Positions 8,013-17,953 of a stretch of 64,000 nucleotides of DNA are shown here, in pieces. How positions within the stretch are numbered: position 1 is the stretch's first letter; each line of letters begins with the position of its first letter. Both the position numbers and the translations under genes were made by a program. The stretch comes from REEB95 sp050729835 (lineage in GTDB: Bacteria; Pseudomonadota; Alphaproteobacteria; ATCC43930; CGMCC-115725): assembly GCA_050729835.1 (NCBI GenBank), contig JBOHLS010000005.1, positions 50,956-114,955 of the forward strand, in the 5' to 3' direction. The notes below the pieces were generated by a model. That model did not search any database. It saw nothing but the letters and a program-made list of their open reading frames with translations, and had not been told where the DNA came from.

Positions 8013-9428
8013 ATGTTGCGCATCTTCGGGCATTTCGTGCCGATTCCGGCCGTCGTCATCGGCCTATGTGAAATCCTCCTGACGGCGAGCGCGATCTATC
8101 TCGCCACCGCACCCAGTACCCCTGCCCTGGCCGGCGAGTTCCACTTCGCCGCCTCATCGGTCCAGTTCTCGCTCGGCATGTCCGCCATCGCCACCGGCGC
8201 GATGGGCGCCGTCGGGCTCTACAACTACGAAGTTTTCCTCGACTCGCGGCTGATGATCACCAAGGCCCTGCTGGCGCTCGCCATGGTCGTGCCGGCGGCG
8301 GCCATCGGCGGTCTGTTCTTCACGCGCAACGTGCTCGGTGGGCTCGCCGATTCGTGGCACGGGCTCTGCTTCAAGAGCGCGGCGGCCTGGATGGGCTGCG
8401 TCGTCATCACGCGCATGGCGTTGTTGCACTTTTCGGACATCGAGATGTTCCGTCGCGGCGTGGTCGTATTGGGCACCGGCGTGCGCGCCGAGCGCATCGC
8501 CGATCTCGCCCGGCGCCACGCCAACCACTATTTCCTGCCGCGCGCCTACGTCCATATCGGCGCCGATCCGCATCTGATCGACGGCGAGACCCTCGATCTC
8601 GACACCGTCAAGGACCACCGCGCGCTGGCCAAATTCGCTCGCAAGCTCGGCGTTCGCGAGGTCGTGGTCGCGACCGACGAGCGCCGCGGCATGCCCGTTG
8701 AACAGCTGCTTCATTGCAAGATCGACGGCATCAATGTCGTCGACTACCTGACGTTCTGGGAGCGCGAGAACGGCCGCATCGACATCGACGCGCTGCAGCC
8801 GAGCTGGCTCATCTATTCCGACGGCTTCCGCCAAGGCCACGTCATCAACCTGGTGAAGCGCGCCTTCGACCTCACCGTCAGCTTCCTGCTGCTGGTGGCG
8901 ACGCTGCCGGTGATCGCGCTGACGGCGCTGGTGATCCGGCTCGAGAGCCCGGGCCCGGTGATCTATCGCCAGGAGCGCGTCGGTAATCACAACCGGTCGT
9001 TCATGCTCTACAAGTTCCGCTCGATGCGCGCCGACGCCGAATGCGACGGCGCACCGCGCTGGGCGGCGAACCGCGATCCGCGCGTCACGCGCATCGGCGC
9101 GATCATCCGTCGCTTCCGCATCGACGAGTTGCCGCAGCTCTGGAACGTCTTCAAGGGCAACATGAGCTTCGTCGGCCCGCGCCCCGAGCGACCGTTCTTC
9201 GTCGACCAGCTGGCCGATTGCATCCCGTTCTACAACGAGCGGCATTCGGTGAAGCCGGGCATCACGGGCTGGGCCCAGGTTAGCTATTCCTACGGCGCGT
9301 CGCTCGAGGATGCGCGGCAGAAGCTGGCCTACGACCTCTACTATGTGAAGAACCGCACGCTATTCCTCGACATCGTGATCCTGATCCAGACCGTGCGCGT
9401 CATCCTGTTCCGCGAGGGCGCGCGCTGA
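8013..9428 (+). CDS. XrtA-system polyprenyl-phosphate sugar-1-phosphate transferase (EpsB/TIGR03013-like)
   Basis: This protein should start repeat-unit assembly by moving a sugar-1-phosphate from UDP-sugar to undecaprenyl phosphate at the inner membrane. The 471-residue protein has about four N-terminal membrane helices (within residues 8-140), a nucleotide-binding-like middle region, a fifth hydrophobic segment near 290-310, and the C-terminal Bac_transf domain. Key stretches are RAFDLTVSFLLL, SPGPVIYRQERVGNHNRSF, MLYKFRSMRADAE, RIDELPQLWNVFKGNMSFVGPRPERP and KPGITGWAQVSY. Gene order sugar transferase-prsK-prsR-prsT is characteristic of exosortase A loci. The start follows GGGAGCGG. Confidence 0.93.
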   Translation: MLRIFGHFVPIPAVVIGLCEILLTASAIYLATAPSTPALAGEFHFAASSVQFSLGMSAIATGAMGAVGLYNYEVFLDSRLMITKALLALAMVVPAAAIGGLFFTRNVLGGLADSWHGLCFKSAAAWMGCVVITRMALLHFSDIEMFRRGVVVLGTGVRAERIADLARRHANHYFLPRAYVHIGADPHLIDGETLDLDTVKDHRALAKFARKLGVREVVVATDERRGMPVEQLLHCKIDGINVVDYLTFWERENGRIDIDALQPSWLIYSDGFRQGHVINLVKRAFDLTVSFLLLVATLPVIALTALVIRLESPGPVIYRQERVGNHNRSFMLYKFRSMRADAECDGAPRWAANRDPRVTRIGAIIRRFRIDELPQLWNVFKGNMSFVGPRPERPFFVDQLADCIPFYNERHSVKPGITGWAQVSYSYGASLEDARQKLAYDLYYVKNRTLFLDIVILIQTVRVILFREGAR

Positions 9429-9431
9429 GCC

Positions 9432-11450
9432 ATGTCGTTCGCCGCCGTCACCTCCGCCATCTGCGCCGTCGCCTTCGCCGCGCTGTTCCTGTTCACGCTG
9501 GCGCGCGGCCAGGCCTCGCGCGAGGGCCGCTTCATCCTGGCCGCGTCGGGCGCGACCGCCCTATGGGCGGCCGCCTCGGCCTTCGGCGTCGCGCCGGGCG
9601 CGATCCAGCCGCTCGAGACCGTCCAGGCGCTGATTTGGCTGGCGCTGCTCGAATGGCTGCTGCGGCCGCAGGCGGAAAGCGATCCCAAGCGCGGCGCGCG
9701 CGGCCTGGCCGTCGGCATCGGCGCGTTGGCGGGAATCGCCGCGCTGGCCAACGATCTGGTGCATGTCGGCGGTACCGCGCTGGTCGGATCGCAGATCATC
9801 GCACGCGCCGGGCTGGCAATCGCCGGCTTGCTGCTGGTCGAGAATCTCTATCGCAACATCGAGCCCAAGCGACTGTGGAACGTCATGCCGTTGTGCATCG
9901 GCATCGGCGGCTTCTTCGCCTACGGCCTGCTCCTCTATTCGACGGCCCTGCTGACCGGGCACGTCAACCCGGTCTTCGCCACGGCGCGGCCGGCGGCGAC
10001 TTGCCTGGCGGCGCCGTTCCTGGCGCTGACCCTGGCGCGCAACCGCGATTGGAGCATCGACCACCACATCTCCCGCCGTCTGATCTTCCACGCCTTCACG
10101 CTGGTGGTGAGCGGCGTGTTTCTGCTCGTCGTCGCCAGCCTGGGCGCGGTGCTGCAAGGTGGTGCCTGGGGGCCGGCGACGCAGATCGTGGCGCTTTTCG
10201 GCAGCACGCTCGTGCTCGCGCTCGCGCTGTCCTCGGGCGGCATCAAGGCGCGGATCAACTACCTGGTGTCGCGCAATTTCTTCTCGCTGCACTACGACTA
10301 CCGCCTTGAGTGGATGAACTTCATCGATATCCTGTCGGCGCCAGGCGACGGTGCCGAGCTGCGCCAGCGCGTCGTCCACGCCGTCGCCAACATCGTGGAC
10401 AGCCCGCGCGGCGCGCTGTGGTTGATCGACGAAGGCGTCGGATTCCGGCCGGCCGCCTTCTTCGACCTGCGCCTGCCGGCGGAATTAGTCGAGTCGCCGA
10501 CCGGCGCCTTCGTCGCCGGGTTTCGCGGCGGCCACTGGATCCAGATTCTTGACGGCGAAGCCGACCCGGCGCCATGGCGTGCCGGAGGCCAGTTCTGGCT
10601 TGCCGTCCCGCTCGTCCATGGCGGTCGCATGATCGGCTTCATCGCGCTCGTCCATCCGCGCGCGCCGTTCGATCTGAATTGGGAGAGCTTCGACCTGTTG
10701 CGCGCCGTCGGCCGCCAGGCCGCCAGCTACGTCTGCGAGGAAAGCGCGGCGCAGCAACTCGCTGACGCACGCCGCCTCGAGGATTACGGCAAGCGCTTCG
10801 CCTTCCTCGGCCACGATCTCAAGAACCTCGCCAGCCAGCTGCGGCTGATCGCCGTCAACGCCCAGCGCCACGGCGACGATCCGGCGTTCCGCGCCGACGC
10901 CTTCCGCACGATCGAAGGGTCGGCCGCGCGCATGAGCGCGTTGCTCTTGCAGCTAAACGCGCGCACCGCCGCCGCCGCCGAGTCCCGACGCACCGTGCCG
11001 ACTGACGCCGCGCGCATCGTGGCCGAAGTCGCCAGCGCGCTGGCCGGCGCCGCCGTGCCGATCGAGACGCGCATGCCGGCCGGGGCCGCGCTCGTCGCGA
11101 TGCCGGTGGAAGACCTGCGCTCGGCGCTGATCCACGTCCTCAGCAACGCCATCGAGGCCTCGCCAGATGGCGCCGCCGTGAGTGTCGCCGGCGCGGTCGC
11201 CGGTGGCCGGCTGGCGATCGAGATCGCCGACCGCGGGCCGGGCATGGATCCGGAATTCGTCCACGGCGAGTTGTTTCGGCCGTTCCGCACCACCAAGGAG
11301 GGCGGCAGCGGTATCGGCGCCTATCAGACGCGCGAGCTGGTGCGCGCGGCCGGCGGCGAGCTCGACGTCATCAGCCAACCCGGCGCTGGCACCACCATGC
11401 GCATCGTTCTTCCCCTAGCACGAGAAGGAGCCGTCTCCTCGGCGGCATGA
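9432..11450 (+). CDS. prsK: XrtA/PEP-CTERM system histidine kinase PrsK
   Basis: A 672-residue membrane sensor kinase. The first 270 residues are almost entirely hydrophobic helices, then a GAF-like domain (about 290-440), a dimerisation helix with the phospho-acceptor H461 in FLGHDLKN, and an ATPase domain with HVLSNAIEAS (N box), EIADRGPGMD (G1) and GGSGIGAYQTRELV (G2). This matches the PrsK family, which pairs with PrsR to regulate exosortase A exopolysaccharide genes. It starts 3 bp after the sugar transferase and ends 4 bp before prsR. The signal is unknown. Confidence 0.94.
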   Translation: MSFAAVTSAICAVAFAALFLFTLARGQASREGRFILAASGATALWAAASAFGVAPGAIQPLETVQALIWLALLEWLLRPQAESDPKRGARGLAVGIGALAGIAALANDLVHVGGTALVGSQIIARAGLAIAGLLLVENLYRNIEPKRLWNVMPLCIGIGGFFAYGLLLYSTALLTGHVNPVFATARPAATCLAAPFLALTLARNRDWSIDHHISRRLIFHAFTLVVSGVFLLVVASLGAVLQGGAWGPATQIVALFGSTLVLALALSSGGIKARINYLVSRNFFSLHYDYRLEWMNFIDILSAPGDGAELRQRVVHAVANIVDSPRGALWLIDEGVGFRPAAFFDLRLPAELVESPTGAFVAGFRGGHWIQILDGEADPAPWRAGGQFWLAVPLVHGGRMIGFIALVHPRAPFDLNWESFDLLRAVGRQAASYVCEESAAQQLADARRLEDYGKRFAFLGHDLKNLASQLRLIAVNAQRHGDDPAFRADAFRTIEGSAARMSALLLQLNARTAAAAESRRTVPTDAARIVAEVASALAGAAVPIETRMPAGAALVAMPVEDLRSALIHVLSNAIEASPDGAAVSVAGAVAGGRLAIEIADRGPGMDPEFVHGELFRPFRTTKEGGSGIGAYQTRELVRAAGGELDVISQPGAGTTMRIVLPLAREGAVSSAA

Positions 11451-11454
11451 GACC

Positions 11455-12816
11455 ATGAAAGACAGCAAAATATCCCTCCTGATCGTCGAGGACGACGACG
11501 GCATCGCCCGCCAGTACAAGTGGGCCTTGTCCGATTGCGACATGGCGTTCGCCGCCAATCGCGACGATGCGATCGCCGAGTTTCGCCGGGTGCGGCCGCA
11601 GGTCGTCGTGCTCGATCTGGGATTGCCGCCCGCCGCCGACACCGCCGCGGAAGGCATGGCCGCGCTCGAGGCGATGCTGGCGATGGTGCCGGAGACCAAG
11701 ATCATCGTCGCCTCGGGCAACGAAAGCCGCGAGGTCGCACTGCGCGCCGTGCAACTCGGCGCCTACGATTTTCATCTGAAACCGGTCGATCTCGACGCGT
11801 TGCGGCTGATGATCGCGCGCGCCGCCAAGTTGCACGGGCTCGAGGCCGAGAATCGCCGTCTCCAGGATCTCATGCCGCGCTCGCCGATCGACGGCATCGT
11901 CGCCGCCAGCCCGCAGATGACGCGCGTGCTGCGCACCGTCGAGAAGATCGCGCCGACCGACGTCGCCGTTCTGCTTTTGGGCGAAAGCGGCACTGGCAAG
12001 GAGGTGCTGGCGCAGGCCGTCCACCGGCTGAGCCCACGCGCCAAGAAACCGTTCGTGGCCATCAACTGCGCCGCGATTCCCGAGACGCTGCTTGAAAGCG
12101 AGCTGTTTGGCCATGAGAAAGGCGCCTTCACCGGCGCGGTCAAGCAGACCATCGGCAAGATCGAGAACGCCAATGGCGGCACACTGTTCCTCGACGAGAT
12201 CGGCGACGTGCCGCTCGTCATGCAGGTCAAGCTCCTGCGCTTCTTGCAGGACCAGGTGATCGAGCGCGTCGGCGGCCACCGCCCGATCCAGGTTGACGTG
12301 CGCATCGTCTGCGCCACCAACCAGGACCTTGACCACATGATCGGCACCGGCCGCTTCCGCGAGGACCTTTACTATCGGCTCAACGAGATCCGCGTCACCG
12401 TGCCGCCGCTGCGCGAGCGCGAGGGCGATCCGGTGCTGCTGGCCAACCATTTCCTCAAGCGCTTCAACGAGCAGTTCGCGCGCAAGGTCAAGGGTTTCGC
12501 GTCCGATGCGCTGACCGCAATCGCGATCCATCCGTGGCGCGGCAACGTGCGCGAGCTCGAAAACCGCGTGAAGCGCGCGGTGGTCATGGCCGAAGGCGCC
12601 GCCGTCAGCGCCGCCGATCTCGAGCTGGCGCCCGCTGAGCTGCCCTATGGCTCGCTCGACCTGCGCGAGGCGCGGGCGCGGGCGGAGCGCGGCGTCATCC
12701 AGATGGCGCTGGCGCAAAGCGGTGGCAACCTGTCGCGCGCCGCGAAACTGCTCGGCATCAGCCGGCCGACGCTCTACGGCCTGCTCGAAGACCTCGGCCT
12801 CGAAGTCCATTCCTGA
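11455..12816 (+). CDS. prsR: XrtA/PEP-CTERM system sigma-54-dependent response regulator PrsR
   Basis: An NtrC-class activator of 453 residues. The receiver domain has the acidic patch VEDDD and phospho-acceptor D54 (VVLDLGLP). The AAA+ domain shows Walker A GESGTGKE near 176-183, the sigma-54 contact loop GAFTGA at 223-228, Walker B GGTLFLDEIGD and an arginine-rich second half. The C-terminal Fis-type helix-turn-helix ends GNLSRAAKLLGISRPTLYGLLEDLGL. It should be phosphorylated by PrsK and activate sigma-54 promoters of the exopolysaccharide or PEP-CTERM genes. I could not fix a convincing -24/-12 promoter in the nearby gaps. Confidence 0.95.
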   Translation: MKDSKISLLIVEDDDGIARQYKWALSDCDMAFAANRDDAIAEFRRVRPQVVVLDLGLPPAADTAAEGMAALEAMLAMVPETKIIVASGNESREVALRAVQLGAYDFHLKPVDLDALRLMIARAAKLHGLEAENRRLQDLMPRSPIDGIVAASPQMTRVLRTVEKIAPTDVAVLLLGESGTGKEVLAQAVHRLSPRAKKPFVAINCAAIPETLLESELFGHEKGAFTGAVKQTIGKIENANGGTLFLDEIGDVPLVMQVKLLRFLQDQVIERVGGHRPIQVDVRIVCATNQDLDHMIGTGRFREDLYYRLNEIRVTVPPLREREGDPVLLANHFLKRFNEQFARKVKGFASDALTAIAIHPWRGNVRELENRVKRAVVMAEGAAVSAADLELAPAELPYGSLDLREARARAERGVIQMALAQSGGNLSRAAKLLGISRPTLYGLLEDLGLEVHS

Positions 12817-12846
12817 GTACACGCATCGGATCGCCTGGAGAGTCCT

Positions 12847-15636
12847 ATTATCAACCGTTCGGATATCATCGGCCGTGTCCTGCTCCTGGCGTTGGCGTGC
12901 GGCATGCTCGCGGCGGCGCCGTCGATCGCGGCCGCCTCGACCGGCGCCATCGATTCGGCGCAGCAGCTGATCGATCGCGGCGACCTGCGCGGCGCGGCCA
13001 TCGAGCTGCGCAACGCGGCGCGCAACGAGCCACAGAATGCCGACATCCACCTGCGCCTAGCGCGGATCTATCTCCAGATCGGCAATATCCCGGCCGCCGA
13101 GGCCGAGGCGCGGCTGGCGCTGGCGCGCGGCGGCGACGAGGCCAAGATCGCGCCGTTGCTCGCCGAAAGCCTGCTGCGCGCCGGCAAGTTCAACGCCGTG
13201 CTGCGCGAGATTCCCGCTGGCCACCGTCCGCCCCAGGCCGAAAGCATGGTCCGGCTGGCGCGCGGCCTGGCCTATCTCGGCTTGCACCAGCCCAACCAGG
13301 CGGCGCCGCTGCTGGCCGAGGCCGTAAAGCTCGATCCCAATGCCGTCGAACCCAAGCTCGGCGCCGCGCGTCTGCTGATATTCGAGAACAAGCCGGTCGA
13401 GGCCGAGAAGCAGATCGATGCGGCGCTGACCATCGATCCGAACAACGCGCGCGCCTTGATGCTGAAAGGCGACTTGTTGCGCCTGCGGGGCGATTACCTC
13501 GGCGCGCTGACGCGCTACGACGCGGTCGTCAGGCACGAGCCACAGAACGCCGTCGCCCTGCTCGGCCGCGCCAACCTCGAGATCGCGCTCAACCGGCTCG
13601 ACGCCGCCGAACAGGACGTCCAGCGCGTCCAAGCCGAGTTCCCCAACAGCCCGGAGGACATCTACCTTCAGGCGCTGATCGACGTCGGCCGCGGCGATAT
13701 CGCCAAGGCGAACGACATCCTCCAGAAGGCCAGCCTGCGGCTTTCCAACCTGCCGATAGCCCAACTCCTCTCCGGCGCCGTCCAGTTCTCGCTCGGACAC
13801 TACGCCCAGGCGGCGGTCAGTCTGCAGAATTTCATCGCGCGCGTGCCGAACAACCCGCTCGCCAACCGGCTGATGGCCGATATCGACCTGCGCCAGAACG
13901 AGCCACACCAGGCGATCGCGCTGCTCGATCCGATCACCCACGCCAACCCCAACGACGGCAACGCCTGGGCGGTGCTGGCCGACGCCTATCTGGCGATCGG
14001 CGACAACGCCAGGGCATCGCAGGCGCTCGATCGCGCCTCGGCGAGCACGGCGAACGATCCGCGTCTCGGCACCCAGGTCGCGGTCGGCCGCATCGCGGCG
14101 GGACAAACCAGCCTCGGCGTCGAGCAGCTCGAGACGATCTTCAACAGGCAGGGAGGCGCCGGCATCGCCGGCCCGGCGCTCATCCTGTCCGATCTGCGCC
14201 AGCATCATATCGCCGAGGCCGAGCGCCATGCCGAGGCGCTGGCCAAGGCGCGGCCCAACGACCTGGTCGCCGCCAACCTGCTTGGTCTGGTGCGCATCGC
14301 CCAAGGCAACTTGACCAACGCCGAGCAGATTTTCTCGGTGCTCTACCAGAAGCATCCGGAATTCACCGTCGCCGGCCGCAACCTTGCCCAGGTTTACATG
14401 GGCGAAGGCCGCCCGGACGACGCGGTCCGCGTCTACCGCGCGATGCTCGCGCGCGACGGCGACGATCTCAGCTCGCATCTGGCCTTGGCCGACGTGCTGA
14501 CCGCGATGAAGGATTATCCCGGCGCCATCGCCGAGCTGCAGCGCGCCAACGCCCTCGATCCGTCCAACCCCACGCCCAATCTCAAGATCGCGAACCTCTA
14601 TGCGTCACAGGCGCAGTGGAACAAGGCGCTGGATACGATGCGACCGATGGTCCAGCAGTTCCCGGGTAATTTCGCCGTGCTCGACATGATGGGCCGTATC
14701 CAAACCGCCGCCGGTGACACCAAGGGCGCCGTGGCCACGTACCGCCACGCGACCGAGGCAAAGCCGAACGACGCCGTCGCCTTCGACCGCTACGGCAATG
14801 CTCTGGCCGGCGCGGGCAACTGGAACGGCGCGCGCGACCAGCTCCGCAAAGCGGTGGGGCTCGAGCCGCAGAACCCGCTTTATCGCGAAGAGCTGGTCTA
14901 CGCCGAATATCGCGTCGCCGGCCGTGCCGCCGCCTATGCCTTGGCGAAGCAGCTCGCGCCGACGAGCGAGAGCCCGACGCTGGCGATGCAATGGATGGCC
15001 GCGGTGCTGGTCAAGGACGGCAAGATCAAGGACGGTCTCGCGCTGTTGACCGAGGCCGAGAGGGTTTCGCCCTCCGGCGGCCTCGTCATCCAGCACGCGA
15101 CGGTGCTGGCGAAAGCCGGCCAGCCCGCCCAGGGCGTCGCGCTGCTACATGCCTGGGTCGGCCGCCATCCGACCGACCTCGCCGCGATGCACGCCCTCGC
15201 CGATCTCGAGATGTCGATGGCCGATTATCCGGCGGCGCAGCGCGCGCTCGAAAGCATCGTCGCGCGCAACCCGGACGACGTCGTCGTCCTCAACAACCTG
15301 GCGTGGATCTATTCCCACAATGGCGATCCGCGCGCCCGGCAGACGGCGGCCCGCGCCTACGCCTTGTCGCCCCTATCGCCCGCCGTCGCCGACACCTACG
15401 GCTGGATCATGCTGTCGCAGGGCGACGTGGCTCATGCGGTTCAGTATCTGCGGATGGCGAGCTACGGCATGCCAGCCGATCCCTCGGTGCAGTACCACTT
15501 TGCCGTCGCCTTGAGTCGGGCCGGTCAGACCGCCGAGGCGCGCGCGTTGCTCCAGCGCGTGGCGGCCTATAACGGCCCGTTCGACGGCAAGCAACAGGCC
15601 AGCGCCCTGCTGAAAAGCCTCGGTGGCGTCAACTAG
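12847..15636 (+). CDS. prsT: XrtA/PEP-CTERM system TPR-repeat protein PrsT
   Basis: A roughly 930-residue protein made almost wholly of tetratricopeptide repeats (e.g. LARIYLQIGN, LAYLGLHQPNQAAPLLAEAV, LADAYLAIGDNARASQAL), fitting the PrsT family of exosortase A loci, annotated elsewhere as a putative lipoprotein. The start is odd. No ATG, GTG or TTG gives a full signal peptide. The open frame from ATT at 12847 (5 bp after GGAGAG) encodes IINRSDIIGRVLLLALAC, a good export signal, whereas TTG at 12892 keeps only half of it. The stop TAG shares the palindrome CTAG with the convergent gene. Likely role: periplasmic scaffold for secretion (inference). Confidence 0.88.
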   Translation: MINRSDIIGRVLLLALACGMLAAAPSIAAASTGAIDSAQQLIDRGDLRGAAIELRNAARNEPQNADIHLRLARIYLQIGNIPAAEAEARLALARGGDEAKIAPLLAESLLRAGKFNAVLREIPAGHRPPQAESMVRLARGLAYLGLHQPNQAAPLLAEAVKLDPNAVEPKLGAARLLIFENKPVEAEKQIDAALTIDPNNARALMLKGDLLRLRGDYLGALTRYDAVVRHEPQNAVALLGRANLEIALNRLDAAEQDVQRVQAEFPNSPEDIYLQALIDVGRGDIAKANDILQKASLRLSNLPIAQLLSGAVQFSLGHYAQAAVSLQNFIARVPNNPLANRLMADIDLRQNEPHQAIALLDPITHANPNDGNAWAVLADAYLAIGDNARASQALDRASASTANDPRLGTQVAVGRIAAGQTSLGVEQLETIFNRQGGAGIAGPALILSDLRQHHIAEAERHAEALAKARPNDLVAANLLGLVRIAQGNLTNAEQIFSVLYQKHPEFTVAGRNLAQVYMGEGRPDDAVRVYRAMLARDGDDLSSHLALADVLTAMKDYPGAIAELQRANALDPSNPTPNLKIANLYASQAQWNKALDTMRPMVQQFPGNFAVLDMMGRIQTAAGDTKGAVATYRHATEAKPNDAVAFDRYGNALAGAGNWNGARDQLRKAVGLEPQNPLYREELVYAEYRVAGRAAAYALAKQLAPTSESPTLAMQWMAAVLVKDGKIKDGLALLTEAERVSPSGGLVIQHATVLAKAGQPAQGVALLHAWVGRHPTDLAAMHALADLEMSMADYPAAQRALESIVARNPDDVVVLNNLAWIYSHNGDPRARQTAARAYALSPLSPAVADTYGWIMLSQGDVAHAVQYLRMASYGMPADPSVQYHFAVALSRAGQTAEARALLQRVAAYNGPFDGKQQASALLKSLGGVN

Positions 15637-16727
15637 ACGGGTTGCGGCGTTGCGGCGCGGTCGAGACGCCGCTTCAGCTCGAGCGGGGTGATGAACCGGC
15701 CTTTCGCCTGGTTGACGAAGAAGTCGAGCAGGCTCTCGAGCCGGTCGAGGAAGCGCGCGAGATCGTCGGCGTTGCGCACATAGGGTGCGCCGCCCGGCAT
15801 CAGCGACGGGCTGTGATAGCTCAGATTGAAGATGCGCTGGCCGCGGGCCAGCAGCGTTCGCACCAGCCGCATCTGCTCGGCGAGCGTGAAGCCTTCGGGC
15901 GAGAGCTGGATGCGCTCCATCAGGCGCAGCCGCGAGGCGGCAGCTTTCAGCATCAAGCGGTCGGCCGGACGGGTGTCGAGCCAGGGATAAAGCGCGCGCG
16001 CGCGCGACGCCAGCACGCCGACATGGCCGACGGTCAGCGGGATGCCGAGCCGACGGCTGCCCGGGCCGAAGCGGAAGGGCTGCGGGCCGAAAGCCGAGAA
16101 ATCCGGGCCGAAGCGCCGGCTGAGGTCGACGCCGGGCAGCACGCTGGCGTCGATCTCATAGCCGAGACGGTCGAGCAGCCCGAGGCTGCGCGGTCCCAGG
16201 CCGTAGCGACCGGCGCGATAGACCAGCGGCCGTACCCCGAGATTGCGCTCGATGACGCCGGTCAGGACCACCAGCTTCTCGCGCTCGATCTCGGGCGGCA
16301 GGTTGCCGGGATAGGACGACAGATAGTTGACGTCCTCGACGAAAGGCGGATTGACCCACGGCTGGAGATGAGCGCCGATGTCGCAACGCCCGTCGACGAG
16401 CAGCTCGCGCAACGGCCCGTAGCCGATGCTTTGGCTGGCCACCGGATGATCGACGACATAGGTCGGCTTCACGCCGTAACGCTCGAACACCGCCTGGGTC
16501 TTGAGCTGATAGGCGATGTTGCGCACGCCCGTGGTCTTGCGGCTGAACGGCCGCGACCAGTCGAATTCCTCCTCGGTGTCGACGATGACCTGAAGCAGCG
16601 GCGACTCCTCGGGCGACACCGCGACCGGCACGATGATCTCGTCGAAGAAGCGGAAAGGCCCGTCCCCGCCCCGCGACGCGGACGCCGGCGCGAAATCGTC
16701 GGAGGCAGCCGGCCGGGCTGAGCTCAT
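15633..16727 (-). CDS. WalW-like polysaccharide deacetylase-type protein
   Basis: A 364-residue protein with a NodB-like barrel: LLQVIVDTEEEFDWSRPF at the start of the fold, VKPTYVVDHPVA, CDIGAHLQPWVNPPF, VYRAGRYGLGP and FNLSYHSPSLMPG. The DTEEEFDW and HLQPWVNPP motifs are typical of WalW-type proteins found in exopolysaccharide clusters, which probably trim acetyl groups from the polymer. The ATG overlaps the stop of the upstream glycosyltransferase (ATGA). A much longer frame to 17768 in the same register is only the shadow of that gene. The stop overlaps the prsT stop on the other strand (CTAG). Confidence 0.85.
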   Translation of the reverse strand: MSSARPAASDDFAPASASRGGDGPFRFFDEIIVPVAVSPEESPLLQVIVDTEEEFDWSRPFSRKTTGVRNIAYQLKTQAVFERYGVKPTYVVDHPVASQSIGYGPLRELLVDGRCDIGAHLQPWVNPPFVEDVNYLSSYPGNLPPEIEREKLVVLTGVIERNLGVRPLVYRAGRYGLGPRSLGLLDRLGYEIDASVLPGVDLSRRFGPDFSAFGPQPFRFGPGSRRLGIPLTVGHVGVLASRARALYPWLDTRPADRLMLKAAASRLRLMERIQLSPEGFTLAEQMRLVRTLLARGQRIFNLSYHSPSLMPGGAPYVRNADDLARFLDRLESLLDFFVNQAKGRFITPLELKRRLDRAATPQPV

Positions 16728-17953
16728 CGCCCGGCTCCCGCAAGGATCGTGCCGAACAGGCGCAGCTGGCCATCGGTCGTCACGTCCCAGGAAAACCGTT
16801 CGGCATAGCCGCGCGTCGCGATGCGAGCCGGCGGTGCGGCGAACAGGCGATAGACCGCTTCGGCGACGCCGTCGGCGCTGGTCTCGCACATCAGCACGCC
16901 GGCGGCCGGCTCGGCGACGATCTCGGGATTGCCCCAGGCGTTCGACGCGATCACGGGCGTGCCGCAGGCCATGGCTTCGAGCAGGACGTTGGGCCAGCCT
17001 TCGCGCGACGACGCCAGGACCAGCGCGTCGGCGGCCGAATAGAACGAAGGCAGCGCGTCGTGCGGCAAGGCGCCGAGAAAGCGGACGCGCGATGCGACGC
17101 CAAGGCGCCGCGCCAGGGCTTCGAGCGCGCCGCGCTCCGGCCCCTCGCCGGCGATCGCGAGCGTGAACGCCGGCAGGCGACGCAGCGCCGCGATGACGTG
17201 ATGATGCCCCTTGCGCTCGATCAGATGGCCGACCGACAGCAGCGTCTTGCCTTCGAAGCCGTAGGCGCGCCGCGCCGCCGCGCGATGCTGCGGCCGGAAC
17301 AGCGCCAGGTCCACGCCGTTGCGCAACGTCGTGATGCGATCCGCCGGCACGCCGAGCTTGACAAGCGGCGTCTTGAGCGCGTCGGCGACGGTGATCATCG
17401 CCGTAGCGCGGGACGCCGCCCAACGGATCATGCGGCGCGGCAGGACGTGGCGCGGGATCAGGTTGACGTCGGTGCCGCGCGCCGTGATCGCGACCGGCTT
17501 GCCGAGCGCGCGACCGAGCATCACCGCCGCGACCCCGTCGGGATAGGCGTAATGCGCGTCGATCAGGTCGAAGTCCTGCGCCGCGGCGAGGCGCCTCGCC
17601 GCCGGCAACGCGGCGGCGAAGAGCAGCGCCGGCGTCAGGCTCATGCCGAACTTGGGCACGATTAGGTAACGCGGATGAACGACCGCGAGATCGTGGCGAG
17701 TTTCCGCCGCCGGCACCTGGGCGTAGCGCGCGTAGGCGCCGAAGGCGGGGTGGGTGAACGGAAACCACGGCACCGGCGCCAGCACGCGCGACGCGACGCG
17801 ACCGCTCGCGACCAGATGGCGCAGACGGTTCTCGACGAAGATGCCATGGTTCGGCTGCGCCGCGTTGGGATAAAGCGTCGTGAAGGTCAGGATGCGGATC
17901 GTCGGCGCCACGCCGGCGCCGCCCGCGTCGGGAGCACGATAGACGCGACTCAT
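16724..17953 (-). CDS. Glycosyltransferase family 4 protein
   Basis: A 409-residue GT-B glycosyltransferase adding a sugar to the growing exopolysaccharide unit at the cytoplasmic face. Visible are RILTFTTLYPNAAQPNHGIFVENR at the N-terminus, DLIDAHYAYPDG, TARGTDVN, TLRNGVDLALF, LLSVGHLIERKGHHHVI, GEGPERGALEALA and the nucleotide-sugar-binding VLASSREGWPNVLLEAMACGTPVIAS. The ATG at 17953 overlaps the stop of the methyltransferase (ATGA). It is the fourth of five translationally coupled minus-strand genes. Donor and acceptor sugars cannot be predicted. Confidence 0.92.
   Translation of the reverse strand: MSRVYRAPDAGGAGVAPTIRILTFTTLYPNAAQPNHGIFVENRLRHLVASGRVASRVLAPVPWFPFTHPAFGAYARYAQVPAAETRHDLAVVHPRYLIVPKFGMSLTPALLFAAALPAARRLAAAQDFDLIDAHYAYPDGVAAVMLGRALGKPVAITARGTDVNLIPRHVLPRRMIRWAASRATAMITVADALKTPLVKLGVPADRITTLRNGVDLALFRPQHRAAARRAYGFEGKTLLSVGHLIERKGHHHVIAALRRLPAFTLAIAGEGPERGALEALARRLGVASRVRFLGALPHDALPSFYSAADALVLASSREGWPNVLLEAMACGTPVIASNAWGNPEIVAEPAAGVLMCETSADGVAEAVYRLFAAPPARIATRGYAERFSWDVTTDGQLRLFGTILAGAGR

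Noticed and set aside
15633..17768. A 711-codon minus-strand frame that could be read as a glycosyltransferase-deacetylase fusion.
   Set aside because: Its first half is the shadow of the GT4 gene in another frame (Arg/Ala-rich, no conserved motifs). The deacetylase-like protein starts at 16727 with an ATGA overlap.
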